From the NCBI GenBank assembly GCA_947625395.1, contig CANQOD010000052.1:1-7856 (forward strand): a DNA stretch of 7,856 bases, given 5' to 3'. The stretch is from an uncultured Bacilli bacterium (lineage in GTDB: Bacteria; Bacillota_I; Bacilli_A; RF39; UBA660). Under the pieces are notes generated by a model that was given only the letters and a program-made list of their open reading frames with translations, did not search any database and was not told where the DNA came from. The translations under genes were made by a program, and so were the position numbers. How positions within the stretch are numbered: the stretch's first letter is position 1; every line of letters starts with the position of its first letter. Positions 1 through 5,836 of this stretch are shown here, piece by piece.

Positions 1-1
1 A

Positions 2-376
2 GATCCGGATAGAAGATCAGGACATAAATCAGGAAGTTGGAATTCAGGATATATAGGAAAATTAACAGATGGCTCTTCTTTATTAGAAAGTACAAGAGCT
101 TGGAAAGATAGCAAGTATTATGATTTTTACTCATCTATGGATTTATCTACAGCCTGTAATGGTTCTTGTAAAGGTCATGCCTTGAATGAAACATCAATGT
201 GGTATGGTGATTGGAATGTTATGATAAATGCTACAGTTCCATGGTTTTATCGTGGTGGATGTTATGGGAATGATTCACTTTCAGGTGTTTTTGCATATAA
301 TGGAAATTATGGTCATGCAAGTGTTACAATTTCTTTCCGCCAAGTTTTAACACCTATTAGTAGTGCTAATGTATAA
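2..376 (+). CDS. C-terminal part of unknown surface-type protein with RGG...FR C-type-lectin/FGE-like end (5' end outside window)
   Basis: The reading frame is open from the left edge, so only the last 124 codons are visible; an ATG at 137 is internal. The visible part is rich in Gly, Ser, Asn, Tyr and Trp, with no membrane segment and two close cysteines (ACNGSC). The final third reads NET-x2-WYGDW...PWFYRGG...GVFAY...SFRQVL. RGG followed about 25 residues later by a terminal FR resembles the end of the formylglycine-generating-enzyme/C-type-lectin fold. Similar tails occur, as I recall, in gut Bacilli proteins annotated as prepilin-like or type II secretion proteins, and in diversity-generating-retroelement targets. 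Function is inferred only as an extracellular or ligand-binding domain. The gene ends in an intrinsic terminator and is probably not co-transcribed with yqfC. I am confident that it is coding, but less so about the fold. Confidence 0.75.
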   Translation, partial: DPDRRSGHKSGSWNSGYIGKLTDGSSLLESTRAWKDSKYYDFYSSMDLSTACNGSCKGHALNETSMWYGDWNVMINATVPWFYRGGCYGNDSLSGVFAYNGNYGHASVTISFRQVLTPISSANV

Positions 377-401
377 GGAGATGCAAATCTCTTTTTCTTT
401 T
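375..401 (+). terminator. Rho-independent terminator of the upstream surface-protein gene
   Basis: The arms at 375-382 (AAGGAGAT) and 387-394 (ATCTCTTT) pair over 8 bp with one G-U, closed by a GCAA (GNRA) tetraloop. They are followed by a T-rich run TTCTTTT (395-401). The hairpin begins inside the TAA stop codon. It separates this gene from the yqfC cluster. Confidence 0.75.
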
Positions 402-425
402 GCTTCTAAAATGAATAGACATCCT

Positions 426-433
426 CATAAATT
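426..433 (+). promoter_or_regulatory. Possible sigma-E-like -10 element upstream of yqfC
   Basis: CATAAATT differs at one position from the sporulation sigma-E -10 consensus CATACAHT. It lies about 20 bases before the yqfC start codon. In B. subtilis yqfC and yqfD are, to my knowledge, in the sigma-E regulon. No clear -35 ATA element is seen at the expected distance, and the implied start site would sit almost on the ribosome binding site AGAGGAG (441-447). No convincing sigma-A promoter is visible in the same gap either. Weak candidate only. Confidence 0.22.
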
Positions 434-453
434 AAATACAAGAGGAGTGGTTT

Positions 454-699
454 ATGAAACAAATAGAAAAAATGAAAAATTTTATTATGGATAATGAATT
501 TCGTGTTACTTTTTTTGAAAATCGCATTCATGTGATAAATTACCAAGAACTTTTATCTTTAAGTGATGAAAAAATTCGCCTGCAAGCCCCTCATTTAAAA
601 ATGACTTTTATTGGCAAAAATCTTGTGCTTTCTAAATTATTAGAGGATGAAATAATGGTTCATGGACACTTGTTGAAAGTAGAGATGGAATATGAATAG
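454..699 (+). CDS. yqfC: YqfC/YabP-family sporulation protein
   Basis: This 81-residue protein has no signal peptide or membrane segment. Its features fit the YabP/YqfC family: an early stretch FRVTFFENRIHVINY, then strand-rich sequence with L-x-LSDEKIRLQ and a C-terminal GxLLKVEMEYE. The length matches YqfC proteins, usually 80-100 aa. Assignment is strengthened by the immediately following yqfD, its constant partner. In spore formers YqfC is made in the mother cell; its biochemical role is unknown to me. The start is set by a good ribosome binding site AGAGGAG (441-447), six bases upstream of ATG. It overlaps yqfD by 8 bases, which implies translational coupling. As it follows a terminator, it is the likely first gene of the cluster. 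Confidence 0.85.
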   Translation: MKQIEKMKNFIMDNEFRVTFFENRIHVINYQELLSLSDEKIRLQAPHLKMTFIGKNLVLSKLLEDEIMVHGHLLKVEMEYE

Positions 700-1867
700 A
701 AGCCATTATATTTGTGCAATCAAAGGGAAAAACTACAGTCGCTTTTTAAAAACATTGAACCACTTAAAAATTGCGATTTATCAAATTACGTATCAACAAG
801 GAATCCTACAAATTGAAGTGGATGAACAAGGCTATCAAAAACTTTGTAAAATGCGCACAACTTACGAAATCGAATGTATTCGGGTGAAAGGAAAAGCAAA
901 AGGAATCCTCTTTTTCAAGCGGTATCACCTTTTTCTTCTTGCTCTTTTTCTTGGTTTTTGCCTCTTACTTTTTTTATCAAATTTAATTTGGAAAATTGAA
1001 GTTGTCCATACGAAAGAAGAAATCCGCACACTACTCCTAGAAGCTTTAGAAGAACAAAATGTTCGTCCTTTTCGTTTCAAATTATCTTATCAAGAAAGAG
1101 AAAAAGTCAAAGCTAAAATCTTAGAAGCTTATAAAGATAAAATTGAATGGCTAGAAATTGAAGAAGTAGGAACAAAATATTACGTGCGTGTCGAAGAAAG
1201 AAAAATGAAAACAGAAGAGGAAGACAACACTCCTAGAAATATTATTGCTTCCAAAGATGCGATGATTTTATCGATTGTGGCAGAACAAGGCGAAGTCGTA
1301 GCTAAAAAGTTTGATACGGTCAAAAAAGGAGATCTTTTAATTAGTGGAATTATTCATAAGGAAGAAGAAGCCAAAAGCAAAGTCAAAGCGAAAGGGGAAG
1401 TCTTTGGAGAAGTTTGGTATACCGTTTCTGTTTTATTGCCCATCAATCATCAAGAGGAAAAAATTCTTGGAAAGCCGAAAAAAAGATGGATTTTCCATTT
1501 TCTTGATTCCGCATTTACACTAGAGAAAAACACCTATCGTACAAGAGATGCAATCCTTCTTTTTCAAAGTCCTTTACTGCCCATTTCTTTACGCTATGAA
1601 ACCATTGTTCCCACTGAGATTCTTTTCAAACACTATAATTTACAAACAGGCGAACAAGCAGCCATCAAACAAGCAAAAGAAAAGTTGAAAGTCAAGTTAA
1701 AAGAGAATAGCACGATAACTTTCCAAAAAGTTTTGAAAAAAGAACAGAAAGGAAGTAAAATATATGTAGAGGTCTTTTTCAAAGTGAAAGAGGAGATTAC
1801 AACCTATCAATCGCTTGCACAACTAGACCTTGCTGAAGAAAACAAAAAACAAGAAGAAACGGGGTAA
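692..1867 (+). CDS. yqfD: Sporulation protein YqfD, single-pass membrane protein
   Basis: This 391-residue protein, close to the usual family length of about 390-400, is laid out like YqfD. A soluble N-terminal region (1-75) with two conserved cysteines (C52, C62) comes first. One transmembrane helix follows at about 79-99. The large remainder is basic and strand-rich, containing W-L-E-I-E-E-x-G-x-x-Y-V-V/R-V-E-E, typical of the family, and the ILSIVAEQGEVVAKKFDTVKKGDLLISG segment resembles a lipoyl/hammerhead-like hairpin. In Bacillus it is a mother-cell (sigma-E) protein of unknown mechanism, annotated as stage IV sporulation-like. It starts inside the end of yqfC (overlap 692-699) and is followed after 5 bases by the VanZ-like gene. 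In B. subtilis phoH would follow, but here it does not. Confidence 0.88.
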   Translation: MNRSHYICAIKGKNYSRFLKTLNHLKIAIYQITYQQGILQIEVDEQGYQKLCKMRTTYEIECIRVKGKAKGILFFKRYHLFLLALFLGFCLLLFLSNLIWKIEVVHTKEEIRTLLLEALEEQNVRPFRFKLSYQEREKVKAKILEAYKDKIEWLEIEEVGTKYYVRVEERKMKTEEEDNTPRNIIASKDAMILSIVAEQGEVVAKKFDTVKKGDLLISGIIHKEEEAKSKVKAKGEVFGEVWYTVSVLLPINHQEEKILGKPKKRWIFHFLDSAFTLEKNTYRTRDAILLFQSPLLPISLRYETIVPTEILFKHYNLQTGEQAAIKQAKEKLKVKLKENSTITFQKVLKKEQKGSKIYVEVFFKVKEEITTYQSLAQLDLAEENKKQEETG

Positions 1868-1872
1868 TTACT

Positions 1873-2472
1873 ATGCTAGAAAATCTATCACGCACAATTG
1901 GCAATGTCTTTGCTTTCTCTTTACCCATGGTCGTTATTTCTTGCGTTGTCTTAACTTCGCTTCGTCTTTTTTACCTCTACAAAACAAAAACACCCTTTGT
2001 CCTTTACCAAGAACTTTTTACTTTAAGTTTTATCATCTATATTTTATGTCTTTTCCAGGTGGTCACTTTTCAAGATGCCAGTTCTTTAGGAGGCAACAAC
2101 TTTGTTCCTTTTCAAGAGATTTTCAGATATTCCTTTGGAAGCCGTCTTTTTTTAAAAAATGTCTTTGGTAATTTGCTCTTATTTTTACCCTATGGTTATT
2201 TTGCAAGTGTCTATTTAAAAAGCGAAAAGCCTTATGAGATTCTATTTCTTACTTTGATTGCTTCGATTGCGATTGAAAGCACACAACTTATGATTGGACG
2301 TGTTTTTGATGTCGATGATATTCTCTTGAACTTAGTGGGTGGTACCTTAGGTTATTATGTTTATTTTTTCTTAGAGAAAATCGCAGACTTTTGGCCAAAA
2401 GTCTTTCGAGCAACTTGGTTTTTAAATGTCCTATCCATTGTGCTATTAGGACTTGTTATTACGATTTTATAG
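1873..2472 (+). CDS. VanZ-like family integral membrane protein
   Basis: This 199-residue hydrophobic protein has about five predicted membrane segments (roughly 12-35, 48-66, 95-115, 122-140, 150-168, 183-199). It carries the VanZ-family signature residues: N96 and N100 with F-L-P-x-G (104-108), E135-x2-Q138, and R143-x2-D146-x-D148-D149-x3-N153 with G156-G157. VanZ was first described as conferring low-level teicoplanin resistance, but most family members are chromosomal envelope proteins of unknown substrate, so resistance should not be assumed. It begins 5 bases after yqfD behind a weak GGGG Shine-Dalgarno, and its stop codon overlaps the ybeY ribosome binding site, which suggests a shared operon. 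It occupies the place where phoH and pgpH usually sit in Bacillus. Confidence 0.85.
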   Translation: MLENLSRTIGNVFAFSLPMVVISCVVLTSLRLFYLYKTKTPFVLYQELFTLSFIIYILCLFQVVTFQDASSLGGNNFVPFQEIFRYSFGSRLFLKNVFGNLLLFLPYGYFASVYLKSEKPYEILFLTLIASIAIESTQLMIGRVFDVDDILLNLVGGTLGYYVYFFLEKIADFWPKVFRATWFLNVLSIVLLGLVITIL

Positions 2473-2476
2473 GAGG
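2471..2476 (+). promoter_or_regulatory. ybeY ribosome binding site that fixes its start
   Basis: AGGAGG lies 6 bases before the ATG at 2483 and overlaps the TAG stop (2470-2472) of the VanZ-like gene. It selects 2483 over an in-frame start at 2453, which would add ten residues with no family match. Confidence 0.85.
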
Positions 2477-2482
2477 AACTTT

Positions 2483-2938
2483 ATGGAAAATGAAATTGCA
2501 ATTTATAATGAAACAAATGAAAAAATTGCCGAATTAAAGGATGTCAAAAAAGTGTTAGAAAGTGCTTGTCAAATGGAACAAATTGCCCATGCCAGTTTCA
2601 ATGTAATCCTCGTTGATCAAGAGAAAATTCACACTCTTAATCGGACTTATCGAGGCATCGACCGTGTGACAGATGTCATCACATTTGCTTTAGAAGATGA
2701 AGATACGGTAAAATTGCCCGCAGATTTACGTATTTTAGGTGATATTTATATCTGTCTTGAAAAAGCAAAAAGCCAAGCACTCGAATATGGACATTCCTTG
2801 AAACGAGAACTTTCCTTTTTAGCAGTCCATGGTTTTTATCATCTTTTAGGTTATGACCATCAAAACGAAGAAGAGGAAAAAGTGATGTTTGCTCGACAAG
2901 AAGCTGTCTTAGCAGCAAATAACATTACAAGAGAGTAG
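2483..2938 (+). CDS. ybeY: Endoribonuclease YbeY (rRNA maturation factor)
   Basis: This 151-residue metalloprotein (YqfG in Bacillus) acts in 16S rRNA 3'-end maturation and ribosome quality control. The UPF0054 zinc site is complete: HGFYHLLGYDH, with H116, H120 and H126 as ligands. Also visible are R-x2-D-R-V-T-D-V-I-T-F (57-68) and the L-G-D-I-x-I-C strand (85-91), all family hallmarks. The length is typical (150-170 aa). The start at 2483 is chosen because of the strong AGGAGG just upstream; the longer frame from 2453 is rejected. era begins 9 bases after the stop. The dgkA and cdd genes that separate ybeY from era in B. subtilis are missing, so the two ribosome-biogenesis genes are adjacent. 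Confidence 0.95.
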   Translation: MENEIAIYNETNEKIAELKDVKKVLESACQMEQIAHASFNVILVDQEKIHTLNRTYRGIDRVTDVITFALEDEDTVKLPADLRILGDIYICLEKAKSQALEYGHSLKRELSFLAVHGFYHLLGYDHQNEEEEKVMFARQEAVLAANNITRE

Positions 2939-2947
2939 GTGTTTTAA

Positions 2948-3835
2948 ATGAAAGTAGGCGTTGTTTCTTTTGTAGGAAGACCCAATGTTGGCAAAAGTAC
3001 GTTATTAAATAGTTTAATGAATCTGCATTTAGCCATCACTTCTCGTGTCGCTTCTACGACGAGAAACGTGATTCAAGGAATTTATGAAGATGAAGAGGCT
3101 CAAATTGTGTTTGTTGATACGCCAGGTATTCATAAGCCAACCCATAAATTAGGAAGTTTACTCAACAAAAAAGCTTATCAAAATGGATTGGATGGAGTGG
3201 ACCTTATTTTATTTTTAATCGATGCTTCTCAAGGCATGGGAAAAGGGGATTTGTTTATTTTAAATAAACTAAAAGAAAGTAAAGTTCCTGTCTTTCTTGT
3301 CTTAAATAAAATTGACCGGATGAAGAAAGAAGAATTACTTCGAATCATTGACCAAGCGAAAGATGCGTTTCCTTTTCAAGAAATCATTCCGATTTCTGCA
3401 CTTAAAAAGGACAATACCGATACGCTTTTAAAAGTGATTAAGAAGACGCTTCCTGAAGGAGAAAAGATTTTTGAGGGCGATGAACTGACCAATGTGAGTG
3501 TTCGCTTTATCATGGCAGAATTTGTTAGAGAAAAACTCATGGAACGATTGCATGATGAAGTTCCTCATAGTGTCACTTGTTCTGTCGAAGCCTTTGAAGA
3601 GGAAGAAAATCTAGTTCATATCCGTGTTTTAATTGTAGTTGACCGAGAGAATTTAAAGAAAATAATCATTGGGAAGCAAGGACAAATGCTCAAAGAAGTG
3701 GGTCGTGCTGCCCGAAAGGAAATGGAGTCGTTTTTAGGAAAAAAAGTTTTTTTAGAAACGTATGTCAAAACAATCGAACATTGGCGTGATGAAGAAAAAT
3801 ACTTTTTAGAACTTGGTCTTCAAGACGATGAATAA
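2948..3835 (+). CDS. era: GTPase Era, 30S ribosome assembly
   Basis: This 295-residue protein is full length for Era. GTPase motifs are all present: G1 GRPNVGKST (10-18), G2 around TTRNVIQGI (37-45), G3 DTPG (57-60), G4 NKID (120-123) and G5 SAL (150-152). The C-terminal KH domain starts near the EVPHS segment (204-208) and carries the RNA-binding loop IIGKQGQMLKEVG (240-252), followed by the conserved WRD (279-281). Era binds the 3' end of 16S rRNA and couples GTP hydrolysis to small-subunit maturation, with a role in cell-cycle control in some bacteria. Its Shine-Dalgarno TAGGTG overlaps the ybeY stop codon. It is adjacent to YbeY, which acts on the same rRNA end. Confidence 0.97.
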   Translation: MKVGVVSFVGRPNVGKSTLLNSLMNLHLAITSRVASTTRNVIQGIYEDEEAQIVFVDTPGIHKPTHKLGSLLNKKAYQNGLDGVDLILFLIDASQGMGKGDLFILNKLKESKVPVFLVLNKIDRMKKEELLRIIDQAKDAFPFQEIIPISALKKDNTDTLLKVIKKTLPEGEKIFEGDELTNVSVRFIMAEFVREKLMERLHDEVPHSVTCSVEAFEEEENLVHIRVLIVVDRENLKKIIIGKQGQMLKEVGRAARKEMESFLGKKVFLETYVKTIEHWRDEEKYFLELGLQDDE

Positions 3836-3842
3836 AAAAGAC

Positions 3843-3875
3843 TTGTTTCACCCATTTTATAAATAGGTGAAACAA
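3843..3875 (+). repeat. Perfect 10-bp inverted repeat covering the yqzL ribosome binding site
   Basis: TTGTTTCACC (3843-3852) and GGTGAAACAA (3866-3875) are exact reverse complements around a 13-base AT-rich loop. On the + strand no T-run follows, so it is not a terminator for era. The right arm contains AGGTGA, the likely Shine-Dalgarno for the ATG at 3877, so the hairpin could hide that site. Read on the - strand, the hairpin is followed by a short T-run (complement of AAAAAA at 3834-3839), which would suit a terminator of antisense transcription. A protein operator is a third possibility. The structure is seen; its function is inferred. Confidence 0.6.
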
Positions 3876-3876
3876 A

Positions 3877-4002
3877 ATGGAAGAAATTTTATGGAAATTA
3901 TTTAAAGAAACAGGCAATATTAATTATTATCTTTTCCAACAGAAAATGAAACAAAGAAGTGATGAAAATGAAAATCATAAGCGTAAAGGGAATTTGTCTT
4001 AG
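3877..4002 (+). CDS. yqzL: YqzL-like small protein
   Basis: A 41-codon ORF beginning MEEILWKLFKETGNINYYLF matches the short pattern W-K-x-F-x-x-T-G-x-I-x-x-Y-L that I associate with the YqzL family, whose gene lies between era and recO in Bacillus. The tail is lysine- and asparagine-rich without recognisable structure. There is no signal peptide or membrane helix. The function is unknown. The ribosome binding site AGGTGA (3865-3870) sits 6 bases before ATG and lies in the right arm of a perfect hairpin. The last 35 bases overlap the start of recO in another frame, so translation may be coupled to recO. Position and motif together make this more than a chance ORF. Confidence 0.72.
   Translation: MEEILWKLFKETGNINYYLFQQKMKQRSDENENHKRKGNLS
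3953..3963 (+). promoter_or_regulatory. recO ribosome binding site that favours the ATG at 3968
   Basis: AAAGAAGTGAT resembles the anti-Shine-Dalgarno complement AAAGGAGGTGAT and puts its AGAAG core 8 bases before the ATG at 3968. The in-frame GTG at 3959 and ATG at 3962 lie inside or too close to this site. Confidence 0.6.
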
Positions 4003-4738
4003 TGAAACAAATTATAGTGAATCGAGTAAAATTTTAAATGTTTATACAGAAGAATATGGACTGATTGGCGTATTATCCAAAAGTTGTCGACAGATTAAAA
4101 GCAAATTGCGGGCCGTTTCTAGAAAATTAATTTATGGGACTTACCATCTTTATTATAAGGAACATGGCCTTTCGACTTTGATTGGACTTGATGTTGAAAA
4201 TGGGTATTTAAAAACGACCATGGATTTGGAGCGAGTGAGCTATGCTTCTTACTTAGTTGATTTAACTTATCAAGTCGTCAAACAAGGTCCTGATACGTGT
4301 GTACTGGATTTGTTAGTGGCAGTGCTTGCGAAAATTGAAGAGGGCATGGATGCTTCTACGCTTACCAATATTTATGAAGTGAAGATGTTAGCCCATTTAG
4401 GTGTTTTACCTAGTCTTGATGGTTGTGCTGTTTGTGGGAATCAGAAGAATATCGTTACCATCAGTAGTGATAAAGGCGGACTCCTTTGTGGGTCTTGTTT
4501 TCAAAGTGGAGTGGACCGGATTGTTTCTTCGAATACCATTAAATTATTGAGAATGTACTACTATGTAGATATTTCTAAAATTACGAAGATTGATGTTTCT
4601 CAAGAAAGTGTCAAAGAAATCGATACTTTTTTAGAAGAATATTATGAGAAATATACGGGAGTCATCACTAAAAGCAAACGAATGTTAAGAGATGTCAAAA
4701 AGATTAGAAAAAACGAAGAAATGAGGTTGGCAGAATGA
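3968..4738 (+). CDS. recO: DNA repair protein RecO
   Basis: This 256-residue protein has RecO architecture. The N-terminal OB fold opens with IISVKGICLSETNYSESSKILNVYTEEYGLIGVLSK, matching the family pattern (KGIVL...YxExxxIlxlyTexxGxxxxxakG). A helical domain follows, with a zinc finger of two Cys pairs, C153-x2-C156-G and C174-x2-C177. RecO binds SSB and, with RecR, loads RecA on single-stranded DNA in gap repair. I chose ATG 3968 from the ribosome binding site; starts at 3959 (GTG) or 3962 would add three or two residues. The gene overlaps yqzL at its start and the PAP2 gene at its end (ATGA overlap). The era-yqzL-recO-glyS order is conserved in Bacilli, but here three genes intervene before glyS. 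Confidence 0.93.
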   Translation: MKIISVKGICLSETNYSESSKILNVYTEEYGLIGVLSKSCRQIKSKLRAVSRKLIYGTYHLYYKEHGLSTLIGLDVENGYLKTTMDLERVSYASYLVDLTYQVVKQGPDTCVLDLLVAVLAKIEEGMDASTLTNIYEVKMLAHLGVLPSLDGCAVCGNQKNIVTISSDKGGLLCGSCFQSGVDRIVSSNTIKLLRMYYYVDISKITKIDVSQESVKEIDTFLEEYYEKYTGVITKSKRMLRDVKKIRKNEEMRLAE

Positions 4739-5352
4739 AAAAATCTCTTTTCTATGGGTGTTTGTTTCTTTGCTTGTTTCTTCTTTGGACTGGGCTTTAT
4801 CTAGTTGGAGCACTTGAAGAAGTGGATACTTTCATACGAGCTTTTTTCGCCTCCCTTGGCAATCCTTTTCTTTATCGTTTTGCTACTTTTTGTTCCTTTT
4901 TGGCTTCATTTTCCTTTTTAGTTCCGCTTACTGTTGTGCTGCTTTTTTTCTTGTCAACTATTAGGGTAAAAGTCTATTTTCTTTGCAATTTAGTGATTTC
5001 TACCTTTCTTTCTCAGCTTCTTAAATACCTGATTCATCGGGAAAGAGCCCTCCCATTTTTTGGCTCACTTCCAATGGATTACAGTTATCCAAGTGGACAT
5101 ACAATGGTGGGAATCTGTTTCTATTCTTTGTTGCTGGTTTGGATTACAAAGCAGGTCCAACGAAAAAGTTTGAGAAGACTGGGGCAATTCCTTTGTCTGT
5201 TTCTTCTTCTTATGATTCCACTTTCAAGACTCTCTTTAGGCGTCCATTATTTTTCGGATGTGGTCGCATCTCTTTTTCTAGCATGCAGTCTAAATTCCTT
5301 TTTTCTTGCTGTTTTTAAAAAGGAAAAAGCAAGTCATAAGATTGCAAATTGA
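4735..5352 (+). CDS. PAP2-superfamily membrane phosphatase
   Basis: This 205-residue protein has about six membrane segments (roughly 5-25, 56-73, 79-95, 121-138, 149-163, 172-193). The type-2 phosphatidic acid phosphatase motifs are in order. C1 is K97-x6-R104, with alanine where proline normally follows. C2 is PSGH (119-122). C3 is SR (164-165)-x5-H171-x3-D175. These supply the phosphate-binding residues and the His nucleophile, so an active lipid phosphatase is likely, for example on undecaprenyl, phosphatidylglycerol or phosphatidate phosphates; the substrate cannot be read from sequence. Its ATG overlaps the recO TGA stop by four bases, implying coupled translation. The promoter of the next gene begins in its last codons. 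The protein is unrelated to RecO function. Confidence 0.9.
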   Translation: MKKSLFYGCLFLCLFLLWTGLYLVGALEEVDTFIRAFFASLGNPFLYRFATFCSFLASFSFLVPLTVVLLFFLSTIRVKVYFLCNLVISTFLSQLLKYLIHRERALPFFGSLPMDYSYPSGHTMVGICFYSLLLVWITKQVQRKSLRRLGQFLCLFLLLMIPLSRLSLGVHYFSDVVASLFLACSLNSFFLAVFKKEKASHKIAN

Positions 5353-5369
5353 TAAAAATATGTTATAAT
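5342..5369 (+). promoter_or_regulatory. Sigma-A promoter with extended -10 for the 135-aa gene
   Basis: A perfect TATAAT (5364-5369) is preceded by TGT (5361-5363), an extended -10. A partial -35 TTGCAA (5342-5347) sits 16 bases upstream, inside the end of the PAP2 gene. Transcription should start near 5376, leaving a short leader before the ATG at 5393. Confidence 0.75.
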
Positions 5370-5392
5370 AGGGCTTTAATTGGGGTGTTATC

Positions 5393-5800
5393 ATGCAAAA
5401 TAAAAAGATTTTAATTATAGAAGATGTCATCTTAGAAGCATTAGAGCCATTGTTAGACAGTGAAATGAGTACCTATTTGAGTGGGAAAGAAATCTATGTT
5501 GTTTCCAAAACATCCCTTTCGAAAGAGCAAAAAAGAGAAAAAATCATTGCTTCTTTTTTACCTGTTCATGCTGTTTTCGAACAAGAATTACCTATTGCTG
5601 AGATGATTTATCAAACAAGATTCAGTGATTATCAAGGAATTTTAGTGTTAACCACTTCTAAGCAACGTGTTTTTGAAGCAGAACAAATGGGTGTTGATAG
5701 TTGCTTTGTTGATCGAGGCTACAATGATTTTTGTTCAACACAGGCTACTTATGAGGGACCCTCTTCCAAACAATTTTTTAAGGAAATTCTACGGAAATAG
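5393..5800 (+). CDS. Unrecognised 135-aa alpha/beta protein
   Basis: I do not recognise this family. The protein is soluble, with no signal or membrane segment. It alternates hydrophobic strands with helices: strands near 5-10 (KILIIED), 33-38 (EIYVVS), 82-88 (GILVLTT) and 102-107 (DSCFVD), with charged helices between (43-53, 63-75, 91-99). This suggests a Rossmann-like or response-regulator/HAD-like fold. An acidic pair E10-D11 ends the first strand and TTS ends the third, which resembles HAD motif spacing, but a clear DxD is absent, so no enzyme activity is claimed. Its start is supported by GGGGTG (5382-5387) and an own extended -10 promoter. It has no overlap with neighbours, and it is followed directly by the promoter of the glycine T-box operon. 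Coding potential is good; function is unknown. Confidence 0.72.
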   Translation: MQNKKILIIEDVILEALEPLLDSEMSTYLSGKEIYVVSKTSLSKEQKREKIIASFLPVHAVFEQELPIAEMIYQTRFSDYQGILVLTTSKQRVFEAEQMGVDSCFVDRGYNDFCSTQATYEGPSSKQFFKEILRK

Positions 5801-5801
5801 C

Positions 5802-5830
5802 TTGCCAGAAAAAGAAAATAAAAGTATACT
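5802..5830 (+). promoter_or_regulatory. Sigma-A promoter of the T-box / LOG / glyS operon
   Basis: TTGCCA (5802-5807) and TATACT (5825-5830) are separated by exactly 17 bases, a near-consensus vegetative promoter. The predicted start is near 5837, immediately before the T-box leader. This start limits the leader to about 70 bases upstream of the antiterminator. Confidence 0.78.
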
Positions 5831-5836
5831 AAAATT

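Noticed and set aside
137..376. A self-contained 79-aa gene starting at ATG 137
   Set aside because: The same frame is open to the left edge with matching composition, and no ribosome binding site precedes 137, so it is the 3' part of a larger gene.
1830..2171. A 113-codon + strand open frame across the yqfD/VanZ junction
   Set aside because: It is rich in Phe, Cys and Lys from reading VanZ codons out of frame. It overlaps two well-supported genes and has no family match.
2679..2918. Minus-strand open frame inside ybeY
   Set aside because: It is a shadow of ybeY codons with no ribosome binding site or recognisable protein.
2453..2938. Longer ybeY starting at 2453
   Set aside because: The extra ten residues lie inside the VanZ-like gene and have no family match, and the strong AGGAGG at 2471 points to 2483.
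3836..3880. Plus-strand Rho-independent terminator after era
   Set aside because: The hairpin is strong but is followed by AAAATGG, not a T-run; only the minus-strand orientation has one.
5740..5835. A conventional T-box Stem I upstream of the predicted start
   Set aside because: I found no AGAGA-type distal motif, specifier loop or long helix there, and the region overlaps the end of a coding gene and a near-consensus promoter.
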